Positions 1 to 10,100 of a stretch of 64,000 nucleotides of DNA are shown here, piece by piece. This stretch comes from Planctomycetaceae bacterium (lineage in GTDB: Bacteria; Planctomycetota; Planctomycetia; Planctomycetales; Planctomycetaceae), in NCBI GenBank assembly GCA_020426325.1, contig JAGQQG010000011.1, positions 1-64,000 of the forward strand, written 5' to 3'. Each line of letters starts with the position of its first letter. The stretch's first letter is position 1. The position numbers were made by a program, and so were the translations under genes. The notes beneath the pieces were generated by a model that was given only the letters and a program-made list of their open reading frames with translations, searched no databases and was not told the origin of the DNA.

Positions 1-92
1 CAGTGAAGCATTCATCTACGTCGCCATGATCCACATCATGGTCAGACGACTCAACTAACCCTTTTCAAACGCGTTCTAAGAGTTCAGCCAAC

Positions 93-965
93 TTGACCTC
101 TCCAACAACACGTCTGATCATCGGCTGCGGATACCTCGGTCGCCGAGTCGCCACCCGTTGGGTCAAGAACGGGGACATGGTGTACGCTCTCACTCGCTCA
201 TCCACTCACGCCGAAGAACTCGCCACACTCGGCGTTCGACCGATCCTCGGCGATGTGCTCGATCCATCGACTCTGACAGTCATGCCCCATGCGAGCACCG
301 TGCTCTACGCCGTTGGTTACGATCGCACGAGTGACGCCTCGAAAAGAGTGGTTTACGTCGAGGGCCTGCGAAATGTGCTTGCGGCTTTGCCGACATCCGT
401 CGAACGGTTCGTATACATCTCAAGCACCAGCGTGTACGGACAGTCTCAGGGTGAAGAGGTCGACGAAACCTCTCCCTGTCATCCCGCAACCGAAGGAGGA
501 CAAATCTGCCTCGATGCGGAGCTACTCGTGCGAGAGACGCTGGCGAATCGACTCTCAACACACATCCTGCGACTCTCCGGCATCTATGGCCCCGGTCGGC
601 TAATCGCGCGGATCGATGGTCTTCAAGCAGGGCGCCCGTTGCAGGTCGAACCCAATGGCTGGCTGAATCTGATTCACGTCGAAGATGCAACAACCGCCGT
701 CATCGCATGCACAAACCATGAAGCGACTGGCTCGCCTTTGACGCTGGTTTCAGACGACCGTCCGATACAACGCCGCACCTTTTACGAAACACTCGCACAG
801 CTGGTCTCTGCACCAGTTCCAAAGTTTGAGTGTTCTGCGGAAGTCACATCACAAATCGGTAAACGTTGCAACAATCGCCGTCTCCGCGACGACCTGGGCA
901 TCACACTCGCTTTCCCCACGATTGACGCAGGACTGCCACATGCAGTCACGGCAATCGCACGTTGA
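93..965 (+). CDS. NAD(P)-dependent SDR-family epimerase/reductase (YeeZ-like)
   Basis: A 290-residue extended-SDR-like protein. The N-terminus carries a dinucleotide-binding glycine motif (IIGCGYLGRRVA, residues 9-20), followed by a beta-strand ending YISSTSVYG near residue 110 and a GIYGPGR turn near residue 165, as in NAD-dependent epimerase/dehydratase proteins of the YeeZ type. The usual catalytic YxxxK pair is not obvious, so enzyme activity and substrate are unknown. The open frame begins with TTG; no in-frame ATG lies between it and the Rossmann motif, so TTG is the best start. No operon partner is visible: the next 90 bases are non-coding and a transposase relic follows. Confidence 0.8.
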   Translation: MTSPTTRLIIGCGYLGRRVATRWVKNGDMVYALTRSSTHAEELATLGVRPILGDVLDPSTLTVMPHASTVLYAVGYDRTSDASKRVVYVEGLRNVLAALPTSVERFVYISSTSVYGQSQGEEVDETSPCHPATEGGQICLDAELLVRETLANRLSTHILRLSGIYGPGRLIARIDGLQAGRPLQVEPNGWLNLIHVEDATTAVIACTNHEATGSPLTLVSDDRPIQRRTFYETLAQLVSAPVPKFECSAEVTSQIGKRCNNRRLRDDLGITLAFPTIDAGLPHAVTAIAR

Positions 966-1055
966 GTTTGAGTTTGGTCTCAGGATTGCATCTTCGGTGT
1001 GGAAGTCAACTGGCCGTGGTGGCCAGTGTTGGTTTTCAACACGGAGGAGAGCAGC

Positions 1056-1307
1056 ATGGTGGGACCGGCGAAACTTGTACAACGGCATTTTGAAAATGTG
1101 ACAGACCCGCGAGTTGAGAGTCACTACCTTTTAGCCGCATTGAGGCAGTATCGTTCCTGCCTCTGTGCGGTACTCTCTTGTCCAAGTCAAGTGTCACCGA
1201 GTGGGGAAACACAATCAAAGGTCTTTCCGCGACAACCCTCCTTCGCAGGAACTGTGGAAATGCTTGGTTGGTGGTGTTCTGGTCACATGGCTCTCGCAAC
1301 ACTTTGA
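1056..1307 (+). pseudogene. Possible ISAs1-like transposase 5' remnant
   Basis: A short frame starts at an ATG preceded by a good ribosome-binding site (GGAGGAGA at about 1042-1049). Its first 50 residues resemble the start of ISAs1/H-repeat-associated transposases: a hydrophobic lead, HFENVTDPRVESH, then LCAVL at the position where that family has a conserved CAVLCG. After that the frame no longer matches and ends after 83 residues, with no DDE core downstream. I read this as a decayed insertion-sequence remnant. The match is short, so this is a weak call; a chance ORF is the alternative. Confidence 0.35.
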
Positions 1308-1769
1308 ACTCCGTGCCTCAGGTGGCACAGATATTTCTGTCTGTGGACAGTTTGCCTCAGCGATGGACCATCAGATGAACGAGTCGGTCAAAATCGCTGC
1401 CAATTTGGCTGTCTGATGCTGAGTGTTGCCTTTCTGCAACATCAGTGGACTGCCTCTCTCACTTCTCTGATTCGTCTCAATCAGTTTGGTCATCAGGACC
1501 GCATCGGGGCGGTTGGATCGTAACGACATGTGGCGAAATGTCTTCGTGAGAGTTTGCGCAGGGATCGCACATTGCCCACGCGTTTCAGTTTCGCTGCGCT
1601 ATGCTTGGGCGGCAGATTCCGGGACCGGCTCGATTCTCCTGCATGTTCGAGATTTGGTCCCAATGACATTTGAAGCCGGTGTGAAACTCTGGCAGCATAA
1701 ATGATCGAAAGGATTCTGCAGGCCAACTGTGAATATCCCACTGATGAACCGATTTGGAGGAACGAGACC
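1308..1769. other. Intergenic stretch without a supported gene
   Basis: About 460 bases between the transposase-like remnant and the YTV-like gene. The short frames here lack ribosome-binding sites and recognisable motifs. The region may contain the rest of a decayed insertion sequence and the promoter of the downstream gene, but I see no clear promoter boxes. Confidence 0.4.
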
Positions 1770-3167
1770 ATGAGAACCGCACTTCTTGGAGCAGTGCTGA
1801 GTCTCATCGCACTGTCAGCGACGTCCGCCCAGGCGGGCGGATTCTGCGGGGCTGCCTGTTACAACAATTGTCCAACGACATGTTGTCAGCCGACCGCTTG
1901 TTACACCGCTTGCCGTGTCGAACGTCAGACGTGTCAGCGGACCGTCTACAAGACGTGTTATGAGCCACAGCAGTACACGACCTACCGCAATGTCTACGAG
2001 ACTGTCTGCGAGGAACAGCCGGTGACGTGCTACCGCACTGTTGTTGAGCAGGCATGTCGTGAGGAGCAATACCAGGTGCAACGCCTGGTGACCGAGACCG
2101 CTTATCGCGAAGAAAGCTATCAGGTGCAGCGTCCCGTTTGGGAAACGCAGTATCGCGAACAATGCTATCAGGTGTCTCGCCCCGTCTGGGAAGAGTCGAC
2201 CCGCGAGTGTCGATCAACCGTGTATCGTCCCGTAACCGAGACGTGCGAACGGGAAGTCTGCCGCACCGTCATGCGTCAGGTGACGGAAACGATCAATCAG
2301 GAGCGTTGCTACACGGTCATGCGACCCGTCACAACAACCCGCACGGTACGTCGGATGTCCGGTCAATGGCAGACTCAGACGTCTTACCATCCCGGTCCCG
2401 TGATGCCTCGACTGGTGCACGATCAGTGTGGCTGTCCGAGGATCTGTATGGTGCAATGTCCCGGGTTCACGACCTGCCGCCGCGTGTGGTGTCCACAGGT
2501 CGTCGAGTGTCAGGTGCCCTGCACCACCTATCAGCCGGAGGTCGTTCGCCAGAGTTGCCCGATTCAAGTCTGCAAAATGGTCCCGCAGACGATTGTCGAG
2601 AAGATCCCCTATCAGGTCTGCAAGATGGTTCCGCAGGAAGTCGTGACGAACGTGCCCGTGCGGACCTGCCGCTGGGTCAACGAGACCAAGACCTGCCAGA
2701 TCCCGTACCGCACCTGCAAGATGGTCTGCGAGACCAAGACCTGCCGGATTCCCTATCAGACGTGTCGCACAGTTTGTGAAACACGCACCCGTAAGGTGCC
2801 CTACTGCGTGCAGAAGCAGGTGCCTTATACGGTAACCAATCGTGTGAACAAGGTTGTCTGTCGTCAGGAACCTGTGACATGCACACGCATGGTCGCCAAG
2901 GTTGTCCCAACCGTCGAGTCATACGAAGTTTGCCGGATGGTCCCGGTGCAGAATTGCTGTGATTCGTGCGGCGGATGCTCGGACTGTGCAGACGGAAGTT
3001 GTGGATCAACAGCGGTCCCCTACGAGGCCGCACGTCCGATCAGCCCCGCTGACGGGACTGCTCCTCAGGAGGATGGTTCCTCAGAACAGCCTACTCCAGC
3101 GACTCCCGAAGAGTCTGATCCAAACTCAACCCTTTTTCCGGACCTTGAAGCCGGACCGGCAGCGTGA
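1770..3167 (+). CDS. Secreted Cys-rich YTV-like repeat protein (putative cell-wall protein)
   Basis: A 465-residue exported protein. The start is taken at the ATG at 1770, behind GGAGG at 1756-1760 and ahead of a signal peptide (MRTALLGAVLSLIALSATSA, then QAGG); the longer in-frame upstream extension has no such support. After the signal comes a Cys-rich segment and then about twenty imperfect short repeats of the pattern CYxVxxPVxET, including CYTVMRPVTTT. A Pro/Glu/Asp-rich tail follows a CDSCGGCSDCADGSCG cluster. The pattern resembles the planctomycete YTV repeat family, which is linked to the proteinaceous cell wall. That role, and disulfide cross-linking by the many cysteines, is inference. 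A strong terminator follows directly. Confidence 0.75.
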   Translation: MRTALLGAVLSLIALSATSAQAGGFCGAACYNNCPTTCCQPTACYTACRVERQTCQRTVYKTCYEPQQYTTYRNVYETVCEEQPVTCYRTVVEQACREEQYQVQRLVTETAYREESYQVQRPVWETQYREQCYQVSRPVWEESTRECRSTVYRPVTETCEREVCRTVMRQVTETINQERCYTVMRPVTTTRTVRRMSGQWQTQTSYHPGPVMPRLVHDQCGCPRICMVQCPGFTTCRRVWCPQVVECQVPCTTYQPEVVRQSCPIQVCKMVPQTIVEKIPYQVCKMVPQEVVTNVPVRTCRWVNETKTCQIPYRTCKMVCETKTCRIPYQTCRTVCETRTRKVPYCVQKQVPYTVTNRVNKVVCRQEPVTCTRMVAKVVPTVESYEVCRMVPVQNCCDSCGGCSDCADGSCGSTAVPYEAARPISPADGTAPQEDGSSEQPTPATPEESDPNSTLFPDLEAGPAA

Positions 3168-3193
3168 GACAATTTCTCTCGCCTGAAACGGAG

Positions 3194-3237
3194 ATCGGAC
3201 GGCTGGGCACGAATGTGCCAGCCGTCCGATTTTTTTG
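3194..3237 (+). terminator. Rho-independent terminator
   Basis: A 16-bp stem (arms 3194-3210 and 3215-3230, one bulged G on the left arm, GAAT loop) is followed by six T residues. It ends the transcript of the YTV-like gene. It also covers the TTG at 3235 that would otherwise be the first start of the next frame, which supports the ATG at 3262 as the peptidase start. Confidence 0.9.
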
Positions 3238-3261
3238 TCTTCATCTTCATTGCTGATTGCC

Positions 3262-4341
3262 ATGTCCCAGAAGCTTCGCGATCGGATCGCCCGCTACACG
3301 AATCTCGATGCTCCCGTTGGCTTCGAAGAACCGGTTTTGAAAGCCGCCAGAGAGGAGTTGGCCGCTTGCTGTGACCGTGTCGAAGTCGACTTGAGAGGCA
3401 ATCTTTACGCCTTCCAGACAGGCACGGATGAGCATGCCCCGCTCATCATGATCACCGCTCACGCGGACGAAATCGGCTTCATGGTAACATCGATTCTGGA
3501 GAACGGCTTTCTCCGATTTACCAAACTCGGGTATCCAACCGACACGGTGCTTCCAGGACAGCGAGTACGGGTCCTCGCTGACGGCGATGTTGCAGAAGGG
3601 GTCATTGGCGTCAAGCCCGCACACATCCTCTCTGCAGATGAAGCGAGACAGGTCCCGGCACTCAGCAATTTGTATATCGACATTGGAGCGACGTCTGCCG
3701 AGGAAGTGGCCTCCTGGGGCATCGAGGCGGGAACTCCCGTCACGTTCGTGGGTGAACTCATTCAGACACGTAACGAGCACCGTTGTTTCGGCAAGTGTGT
3801 CGACAACCGTGCGGGCATTGTGGCGCTGCTCGAAATTGCCGAGCAACTGCACGAAAATCCCTGTGCCGCCAGTGTGGCCTATGTCGTGGCTGTCGAGGAA
3901 GAGATTGGCCTGCGGGGGGCCGAGGTTGCAGCCCAGCATGTCAAGCCTGACGTCCTGTTTGTCCTGGATACCGTCCCCTCCGGAGGCACACCCGATCTGC
4001 GGCCTGACGAACTCCCCTGGGATATCGGCAAGGGGGCTTTGCTCAAGGTCCGTGAAGTCAAAGGCCTCTCGACACAACGTCCATTGAGGGACCTCGTGCG
4101 TCAGGTCGCGGAAGAAGCAGGTATCCCGTATCAGTGGATCGTCGATACCGCCGGGATTACCGATGCGACATCCGCTCAACAAGCGAGCGGCGACATCGCA
4201 GCGATGGTCATCGGCATCGCCCGACGCTATGCCCATTCAGCCGTCGAAATGTTCGATCTGAGAGATGTCCAGGCACAGATCGACCTGACAGTTGCCGCAA
4301 TAGCTCGTATTACCTCAGTCGACCAGCTTCGACGGCTGTAA
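3262..4341 (+). CDS. M42-family metallopeptidase (cobalt/zinc aminopeptidase, FrvX-like)
   Basis: A 359-residue cytosolic aminopeptidase of the M42 (glutamyl aminopeptidase/endoglucanase-like) family. All expected metal-binding and catalytic residues are visible: His67 in TAHADEIGF, Asp181 in CVDNRAG, the Glu212-Glu213 pair in VEEEIGLRG, Asp236 in LDT, and His325 in YAHS. The length is normal for the family. The start is placed at the ATG (MSQKLRDRI) because the earlier TTG lies within the upstream terminator. Members typically form large tetrahedral assemblies that trim peptides. No operon partner is evident; a gap of about 260 bases follows. Confidence 0.92.
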   Translation: MSQKLRDRIARYTNLDAPVGFEEPVLKAAREELAACCDRVEVDLRGNLYAFQTGTDEHAPLIMITAHADEIGFMVTSILENGFLRFTKLGYPTDTVLPGQRVRVLADGDVAEGVIGVKPAHILSADEARQVPALSNLYIDIGATSAEEVASWGIEAGTPVTFVGELIQTRNEHRCFGKCVDNRAGIVALLEIAEQLHENPCAASVAYVVAVEEEIGLRGAEVAAQHVKPDVLFVLDTVPSGGTPDLRPDELPWDIGKGALLKVREVKGLSTQRPLRDLVRQVAEEAGIPYQWIVDTAGITDATSAQQASGDIAAMVIGIARRYAHSAVEMFDLRDVQAQIDLTVAAIARITSVDQLRRL

Positions 4342-4605
4342 GATTCTCCACGTTGTCCGGCAATTTTTGCCATATTGTTACGACTGATAGAATCGATTCA
4401 TGTCACCCATCTTCTACGACCGATACGATGGATGAAAAGCCCTTGTCGCGGCGTGCTCAGAGGGCTGATGCGCTGCTCAAGAGACGCTCGTCATTAAGAG
4501 TTCAACGAAAGATCACTGAGGCATTTGCCTGATCGGTCACATCTTGTCCTCATTAGTCCGAGACTGCTCTTGAGGAGGCCGAATGCCAACGGTAAGGAGA
4601 CCACC

Positions 4606-6945
4606 ATGCGTCGCGTGCTGACGATTCTCGCCACTTGTGCCATGCTTGTCGGGCCCGCTCCCAGCCAAGCCGAGAACCCGTTCGACTTTAGCGACTGGGA
4701 TCGCAAGCCAAAGGCTGACAGTTGGCAGACCGACACGGCATCCCCTTCTGGGGAATTGACGGAGAGGCCATCTCGTCCTCCTCAGCGGCCTGCCAGTAAC
4801 ATCAAAAACTATTCGTCAGAACTTTTTGGCGGGGCAGGTGGTGAAGACCAGCAGCCCACTCGGTTCTCCCGAACAGAAACAAGTCGCAATCGACCGAACA
4901 ACTCATTAGCCGAGGGGGATGAGCTTCCATTGCCTCCCGAAGTCAAGCGGCATATCACCAAAGACGACCTTTACGTTCGGGAACCCGATGACACGCTTGA
5001 GCGGTTCAACGAGTTCCTCAAGGCACGCAAGGTTGACACGGCTGCGTATGTTCAGGACGCAGAGGCTTCCGCTGAACCAAAGATTCAAAGGGTCTCCGGC
5101 GAACGTGACTCGTCATCCATCTGGGATCTCGATCCGCAGCCAGAACCTCAGCCTGCTCGAAACGAATTCACGGAATCAGGTTCTTCAGATCAGCGAACCA
5201 ATCCCTTTGCAACTGAGACACCCACACGCAGCCGTTTCTCTTTTCTGGAAGAATCAGCGCCGAGTACGTCCAACAATCGGCCTCGCTTGACGGATCCAAT
5301 CTCGACGACTCGGGAGGTTCCAATGTCTGTGGATGTGCCGACATCCTTTGCCTCGCAATCGCAGGAACCGTCAGCACGACCCGATGTCAATCCGTTTGAA
5401 GTGCAGGACCTGCCCGTCAAGCGAGAGGAATCTGCCACTCAATTGGAAGGGGCCCGATCACGAACCGTAAACACCGCCAGTCTGGGGCGCGGGCCATTGC
5501 CCGAATTGCCAAGCGACCACCAGTCAACTGTTCCGACAGCGACGCACTCGCGTATCTCGTCGCACTTGAGCAGAATCGGTCAACAGGAGGCAGCTCCAGC
5601 AGTGTCTGCTGTCTGGAAGCCATTGGGGCCTCTGAACGTCGGTCAGGAGTGTCCGTGTGAACTCGTGGTCACAAATGAAGGTCAATCCATCGCAGAGCGA
5701 GTGAGTATTGAAGCTCGTCTTCCGGAATCAGTTCGGGTTGCGAAGAGCGATCCTGCCCCCGTCGATGAGAAAGCCTTCCTTGGTTGGCGTCTGGAAAACC
5801 TTCAACCGCAGGAAACACGCAGCATCAAAGTGACGATCATCCCCACTCAACCCGGCCCCGTCGACGCTTCTGCACAGGTGCGCTACACATCGTCCAGCGT
5901 TCAGTCGCTGACTGTTTCGGAACCTCAGTTGAATATCGTCGTCAGCGGTCCCACCGAGATTTCCGTCGGAGAACCGGCAACCCAGACCGTTACTGTTCGC
6001 AATCCGGGGACGGGTGTTGCCAGTAATGTCCGATTGGAAGCGATCATCCCCGCAGGTCTCGAACACGTCCGTGGGAGTCGTCTCCTCATGGACATCGGCT
6101 CGCTTAACCCTGGTGAAACACGCCGCATGCGATTGGCTCTTGCCGCAGTCGCTGGCGGACCGCAGATTATTCAAGTCCATGCCGAGGCAGATGCTGGTCT
6201 CGTCCACAACGCGTCTGCCGAGGTCAATGTTATCGCTCCCAGCCTCAAGGCTGCCATTGATGGTCCGGGTCTGCGGTATCTCGGACGAGAGGCAGTCTTC
6301 ACTCTCAGCGTGATGAACGACGGGGCAGCTGCCACCGACAACGTCCAACTGATGCATCATATCCCCGAGGGATACGAGTTTGTGAGTTCAGATCGTGGAG
6401 CCAAGTACGACTCATCAACGCGAATGTTGAACTGGTTCGTCGGCCGCCTGTCACCTGAGCAACCACAACAACTCCGCGTCACCCTGCTCGCCACCAAGGC
6501 GGGTGAGTTTACGCAAGCCGTGCGAGCAACCTCGGAGCATGGTTCCTACAGCGATGCACAGATGCAAACCCGCGTCGAAGGTACCGCCTCGCTCGTCGTC
6601 GAAGTCTCCGACCTCGATGATCCGGTCGAGACCGGAGTCGAGACAGCCTACGAGATCAGAATCATGAACGAAGGCACAGCGAGTGCCAACCAGGTCGGAC
6701 TTTCCTGCGAATTGCCGTCCGGGCTCGTCTTTCTCAAAGCGGCCGGCCCCTCACAACACAAGGCTGATGCGGGTGGCATCATGTTCAAGCCGATTCCCGA
6801 GGTGAAGGCCGGACAGACCATCACTTATCAGGTCTTCGTCAAAGGTGATGTCGCCGGAGACAAGCGATTCCGTTGCCGCCTCACCAGCGATGCCCTTTCA
6901 CAACCGCTGTTCACCGAAGAACTCACCAAGTTCTACGGAGAATGA
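4606..6945 (+). CDS. Secreted DUF11/CARDB-type repeat protein
   Basis: A 779-residue exported protein of unknown function. The ATG at 4606 is preceded by AAGGAGA (4593-4599) and begins a signal peptide (MRRVLTILATCAMLVGPAPS). Residues from about 30 to 330 are low-complexity, polar and probably disordered. From about residue 340 there are four or five tandem Ig-like modules of the DUF11/CARDB type, seen as repeated patterns such as VTNEGQSIAERVSIEARLP, VRNPGTGVASNVRLEAIIP and VMNDGAAATDNVQLMHHIP. Such proteins are common in planctomycete envelopes, where an adhesive or structural role is usually assumed. A terminator follows. Confidence 0.85.
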   Translation: MRRVLTILATCAMLVGPAPSQAENPFDFSDWDRKPKADSWQTDTASPSGELTERPSRPPQRPASNIKNYSSELFGGAGGEDQQPTRFSRTETSRNRPNNSLAEGDELPLPPEVKRHITKDDLYVREPDDTLERFNEFLKARKVDTAAYVQDAEASAEPKIQRVSGERDSSSIWDLDPQPEPQPARNEFTESGSSDQRTNPFATETPTRSRFSFLEESAPSTSNNRPRLTDPISTTREVPMSVDVPTSFASQSQEPSARPDVNPFEVQDLPVKREESATQLEGARSRTVNTASLGRGPLPELPSDHQSTVPTATHSRISSHLSRIGQQEAAPAVSAVWKPLGPLNVGQECPCELVVTNEGQSIAERVSIEARLPESVRVAKSDPAPVDEKAFLGWRLENLQPQETRSIKVTIIPTQPGPVDASAQVRYTSSSVQSLTVSEPQLNIVVSGPTEISVGEPATQTVTVRNPGTGVASNVRLEAIIPAGLEHVRGSRLLMDIGSLNPGETRRMRLALAAVAGGPQIIQVHAEADAGLVHNASAEVNVIAPSLKAAIDGPGLRYLGREAVFTLSVMNDGAAATDNVQLMHHIPEGYEFVSSDRGAKYDSSTRMLNWFVGRLSPEQPQQLRVTLLATKAGEFTQAVRATSEHGSYSDAQMQTRVEGTASLVVEVSDLDDPVETGVETAYEIRIMNEGTASANQVGLSCELPSGLVFLKAAGPSQHKADAGGIMFKPIPEVKAGQTITYQVFVKGDVAGDKRFRCRLTSDALSQPLFTEELTKFYGE

Positions 6946-6974
6946 CCGATCGAGTGACAGATCAACAACCCGCA

Positions 6975-7004
6975 GACGCCCGGCCCTCAGTTGCCGGGCG
7001 TTTT
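6975..7004 (+). terminator. Rho-independent terminator
   Basis: A perfect 9-bp GC-rich stem (6975-6983 pairing with 6993-7001) is followed by a short T run. It lies 30 bases after the DUF11-repeat gene and separates it from the PSCyt1 gene. Confidence 0.75.
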
Positions 7005-7142
7005 GCATTTGGTTCACACGCCATTCGGTGTCGAGAGCCGCCCGCGTTGATCCTCCACCAGTCAAAAGACATCGGGCAGACATCGATCTCGGCATACGCA
7101 ATTGTTGACCTCCAAACCTGTGATGTATGCTAATGAGATCAA

Positions 7143-10100
7143 ATGAAACTCATCCGGGTGCCCAACATGAGTTCTTCTCAGCAATTACTGGTATTCTGCC
7201 TTTGCGTGGCAGCCGCGCGTTTGTCCGTCAACGTTTCCCCTGCGATCGCTGAAGATGACGCCGGTTTCACCGCCGCTCAGATTGAGTTCTTCGAAAAAGA
7301 AGTTCGTCCACTTCTCGTTGAACGCTGCCACGCCTGTCATGGCTCCGACAAGCAAAAGGGCAGTCTGCGACTTGACTCACGAGCAGCGATCCTGCAGGGG
7401 GGCGACACGGGGCCAGCCATCGTGCTCCAACATCCAGACGAGAGCGAGCTGGTCAAGGCCATCCGTTATGGTGACGACGGCTATCAGATGCCGCCCGACG
7501 GCAAGTTGCCTCAGGAAGAGATCGACCTTCTCACCAAGTGGGTTGAAATGGGTGCCCCCTGGCCATCAGAGCACTCGGACTCTCCGTCTGCTGGCATCGT
7601 GCCACAAATGTTGGATTTCGATGAACGGACCAAGCACTGGTCGTTCCAACCCCTGCAGCGGCCAAAGATCCCCACCGTCGAGAACGTCGAGTGGTGCCGT
7701 TCGCCAATCGACCGATTTCTCCTCACCGAACTGGAAGAAGCTGGCATCACACCAGCTGCCGAAACCGATCGCAGCACTTGGCTCCGCCGAGTCTCCCTCG
7801 ATGTCATCGGACTTCCCCCGACTCCGAAGGAACTTGAGACTTTTCTGAACGACCACTCTCCAGACGCCTACGAGACCGTCATCAACAGACTACTCTCGTC
7901 GCCGCACTTTGGCGAACGCTGGGGACGCCACTGGCTCGACCTCGTCCGTTACGCAGAGTCACGGGGCCACGAGTTCGACTTTGACGTCGCCAACCCCTGG
8001 CACTACCGCGACTACGTCATCCGCGCCCTCAACGACGACGTATCGTACGACCAGTTCGTCGTCGAACATGTTGCTGGCGACTTGCTTGCAGACGGCGAAG
8101 AACATTTGCGCCAACTTAGAGCCTTGGAAGACGAACACTTCCGAGACTCACTCGCTCTTCATCCTGAGTTGTTGGAGTCATTTGCTCGGCGTGGAGAATT
8201 TCCTCAGCGATATAATCCGTTGACAGGTGGAAGCGAATCTATTCTTGCAACGGGCTTCTGGTTTCTTGGTGAATGGGTTCATTCACCGGTTGACATCCGT
8301 CAGGACGAGGCGGACCGCTTCGAGAATATGATCGACGTCTACTCCAAGACGTTCCTCGGCCTCACCGTCGCCTGTGCCCGCTGTCATGACCATAAGTTTG
8401 ATCCGATCACACAGAAGGACTTCTACGCCCTGCAAGGCTACTTGCAAAGCTCAGCGTATCGACAAGCTCACTTTGAAAACGAATCACACAATATGGCCAT
8501 TTCGCGAGAGCTTGCAGATATTCGGATATCGGCGAAATACAAGCTACTGAAAGTCATCCAGGATGCGGCGATGCCGGTCATCGACTCGCTGGACGATTAC
8601 TTGTTGGCTGCCTTTGAAATCATGAAACCAGATCGGACAGCAGAGCCTGCACAGCAGATTCTGCTGAAAGAGATCTCCACAAAGTATCAGGTCAATCCTC
8701 ATCGCTTGGGGCGCTGGGTGGCTCACTTGAGAACAGCAGCAGCAGATCACCAAGACCCATTTCACCTCTGGGCTAAGTTGTGCACAGGTGAATTTTCGTC
8801 AGTCGAGGATCTCCGGAGTGCTGCCGAATTAATTGTCCCGCCATCCAGTTTGTCATGGACCGTGGAATCTGACGATTCGGAACAGAGCTTTTCAATCAAA
8901 CATAGGGTGTCCAGCTCTGAGATGTCGGGAGACTCTCCCGCCATCAGTGAAGCTTTTCAAGGGGACGTTCTCGTCTCCAATGATGCTGGACATCCAATCA
9001 CTGGAGTCATTCCAGTCGATTGCCAATGGTACGACACAGGCTTCGATCGATTCGATTCTTCTGAAGGATCTCAAGCAGAACCGGGTTCCCTCGGAAAAGC
9101 AATGAGTTCAGGGCGGACAATCCGCACGCCGACATTTCAGATTTCAGGAGGGCACATCTCCGCGAAAGTACTTGGGCCAGTGACCACATGTGTTGTTGTT
9201 GATTCCCATCGTCTCATTAAAGGACCACTGCATGGTGGGCTGGTCCAGCACCATCACGAAGAGTCCGGATGGCGGACTGTTCATCACGATGTCACAAGAT
9301 ACAAGGGACACCGGGGACATTTGGAAATCATCGGCCAGCCAGGGAATCCATTCGCCGTCGACAGTGTCCAAGATGGGACTGAACCATTAGCTGATCGTCC
9401 CTCAGATTTCTTGTTCGTGGCACAACTCGTCGGCCTCATCACAGACACCGACAATGAGCACATCACACACAAAGACATTGCCCAACTCTTTCAGAAGCAT
9501 CTCCACTTAGAGATCACATGGGATATCGATATAGCTCTAGGGGAAAGGAGTGGTGCACATGATGGGGAACTCTTTCTCGCAGACTGGATCATCCATAACC
9601 CAGAGTTATTTGGTGTAGATGAACCAGTTTTTCAGAAGCGAATCCAGACAATTGCTGCACCATTCGTGGAAGGCAGGAATACTCTACTTGCACAAATACA
9701 CGAAAGTTCATTCACCGCACCGGCAATCACCGATGTTTCTGGAGAAAACGAATACGTCTTCATCCGCGGAAACTGGAAGAAACCCAGTGAGGAAGTTCCA
9801 AGACGATTCCTCGAAGTCTTTTCTGGCGAGAGTATGTGCGAAGATGCTAATTATCCCGACAAAGAGCAGATCGAAATCTACTCCCACCGGAAGCACGGCT
9901 ACAAGCTTCGATTCGGAGCAAGACAAGTCGAAATCAGCGGGAGGTGGCAGTTAGCCCGATGGATGGTCGATCCCGCTAAGACGCCCATCCTGCCACGGGT
10001 GATCGTCAACCGCATTTGGCAGCACTACCTTGGTGTCGGTCTCGTCTCGACTCCGGACGACTTTGGTCACATGGGTCGGCCGCCTTCACATCCGGAGTTG

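Noticed and set aside
3235-3261. TTG start extending the M42 peptidase by nine residues
   Set aside because: The TTG lies in the T tract of the preceding terminator, and the ATG at 3262 fits the family start.
3247-4236. A 329-codon minus-strand frame opposite the M42 peptidase
   Set aside because: The peptidase has all metal ligands on the plus strand; the antisense product shows no family pattern.
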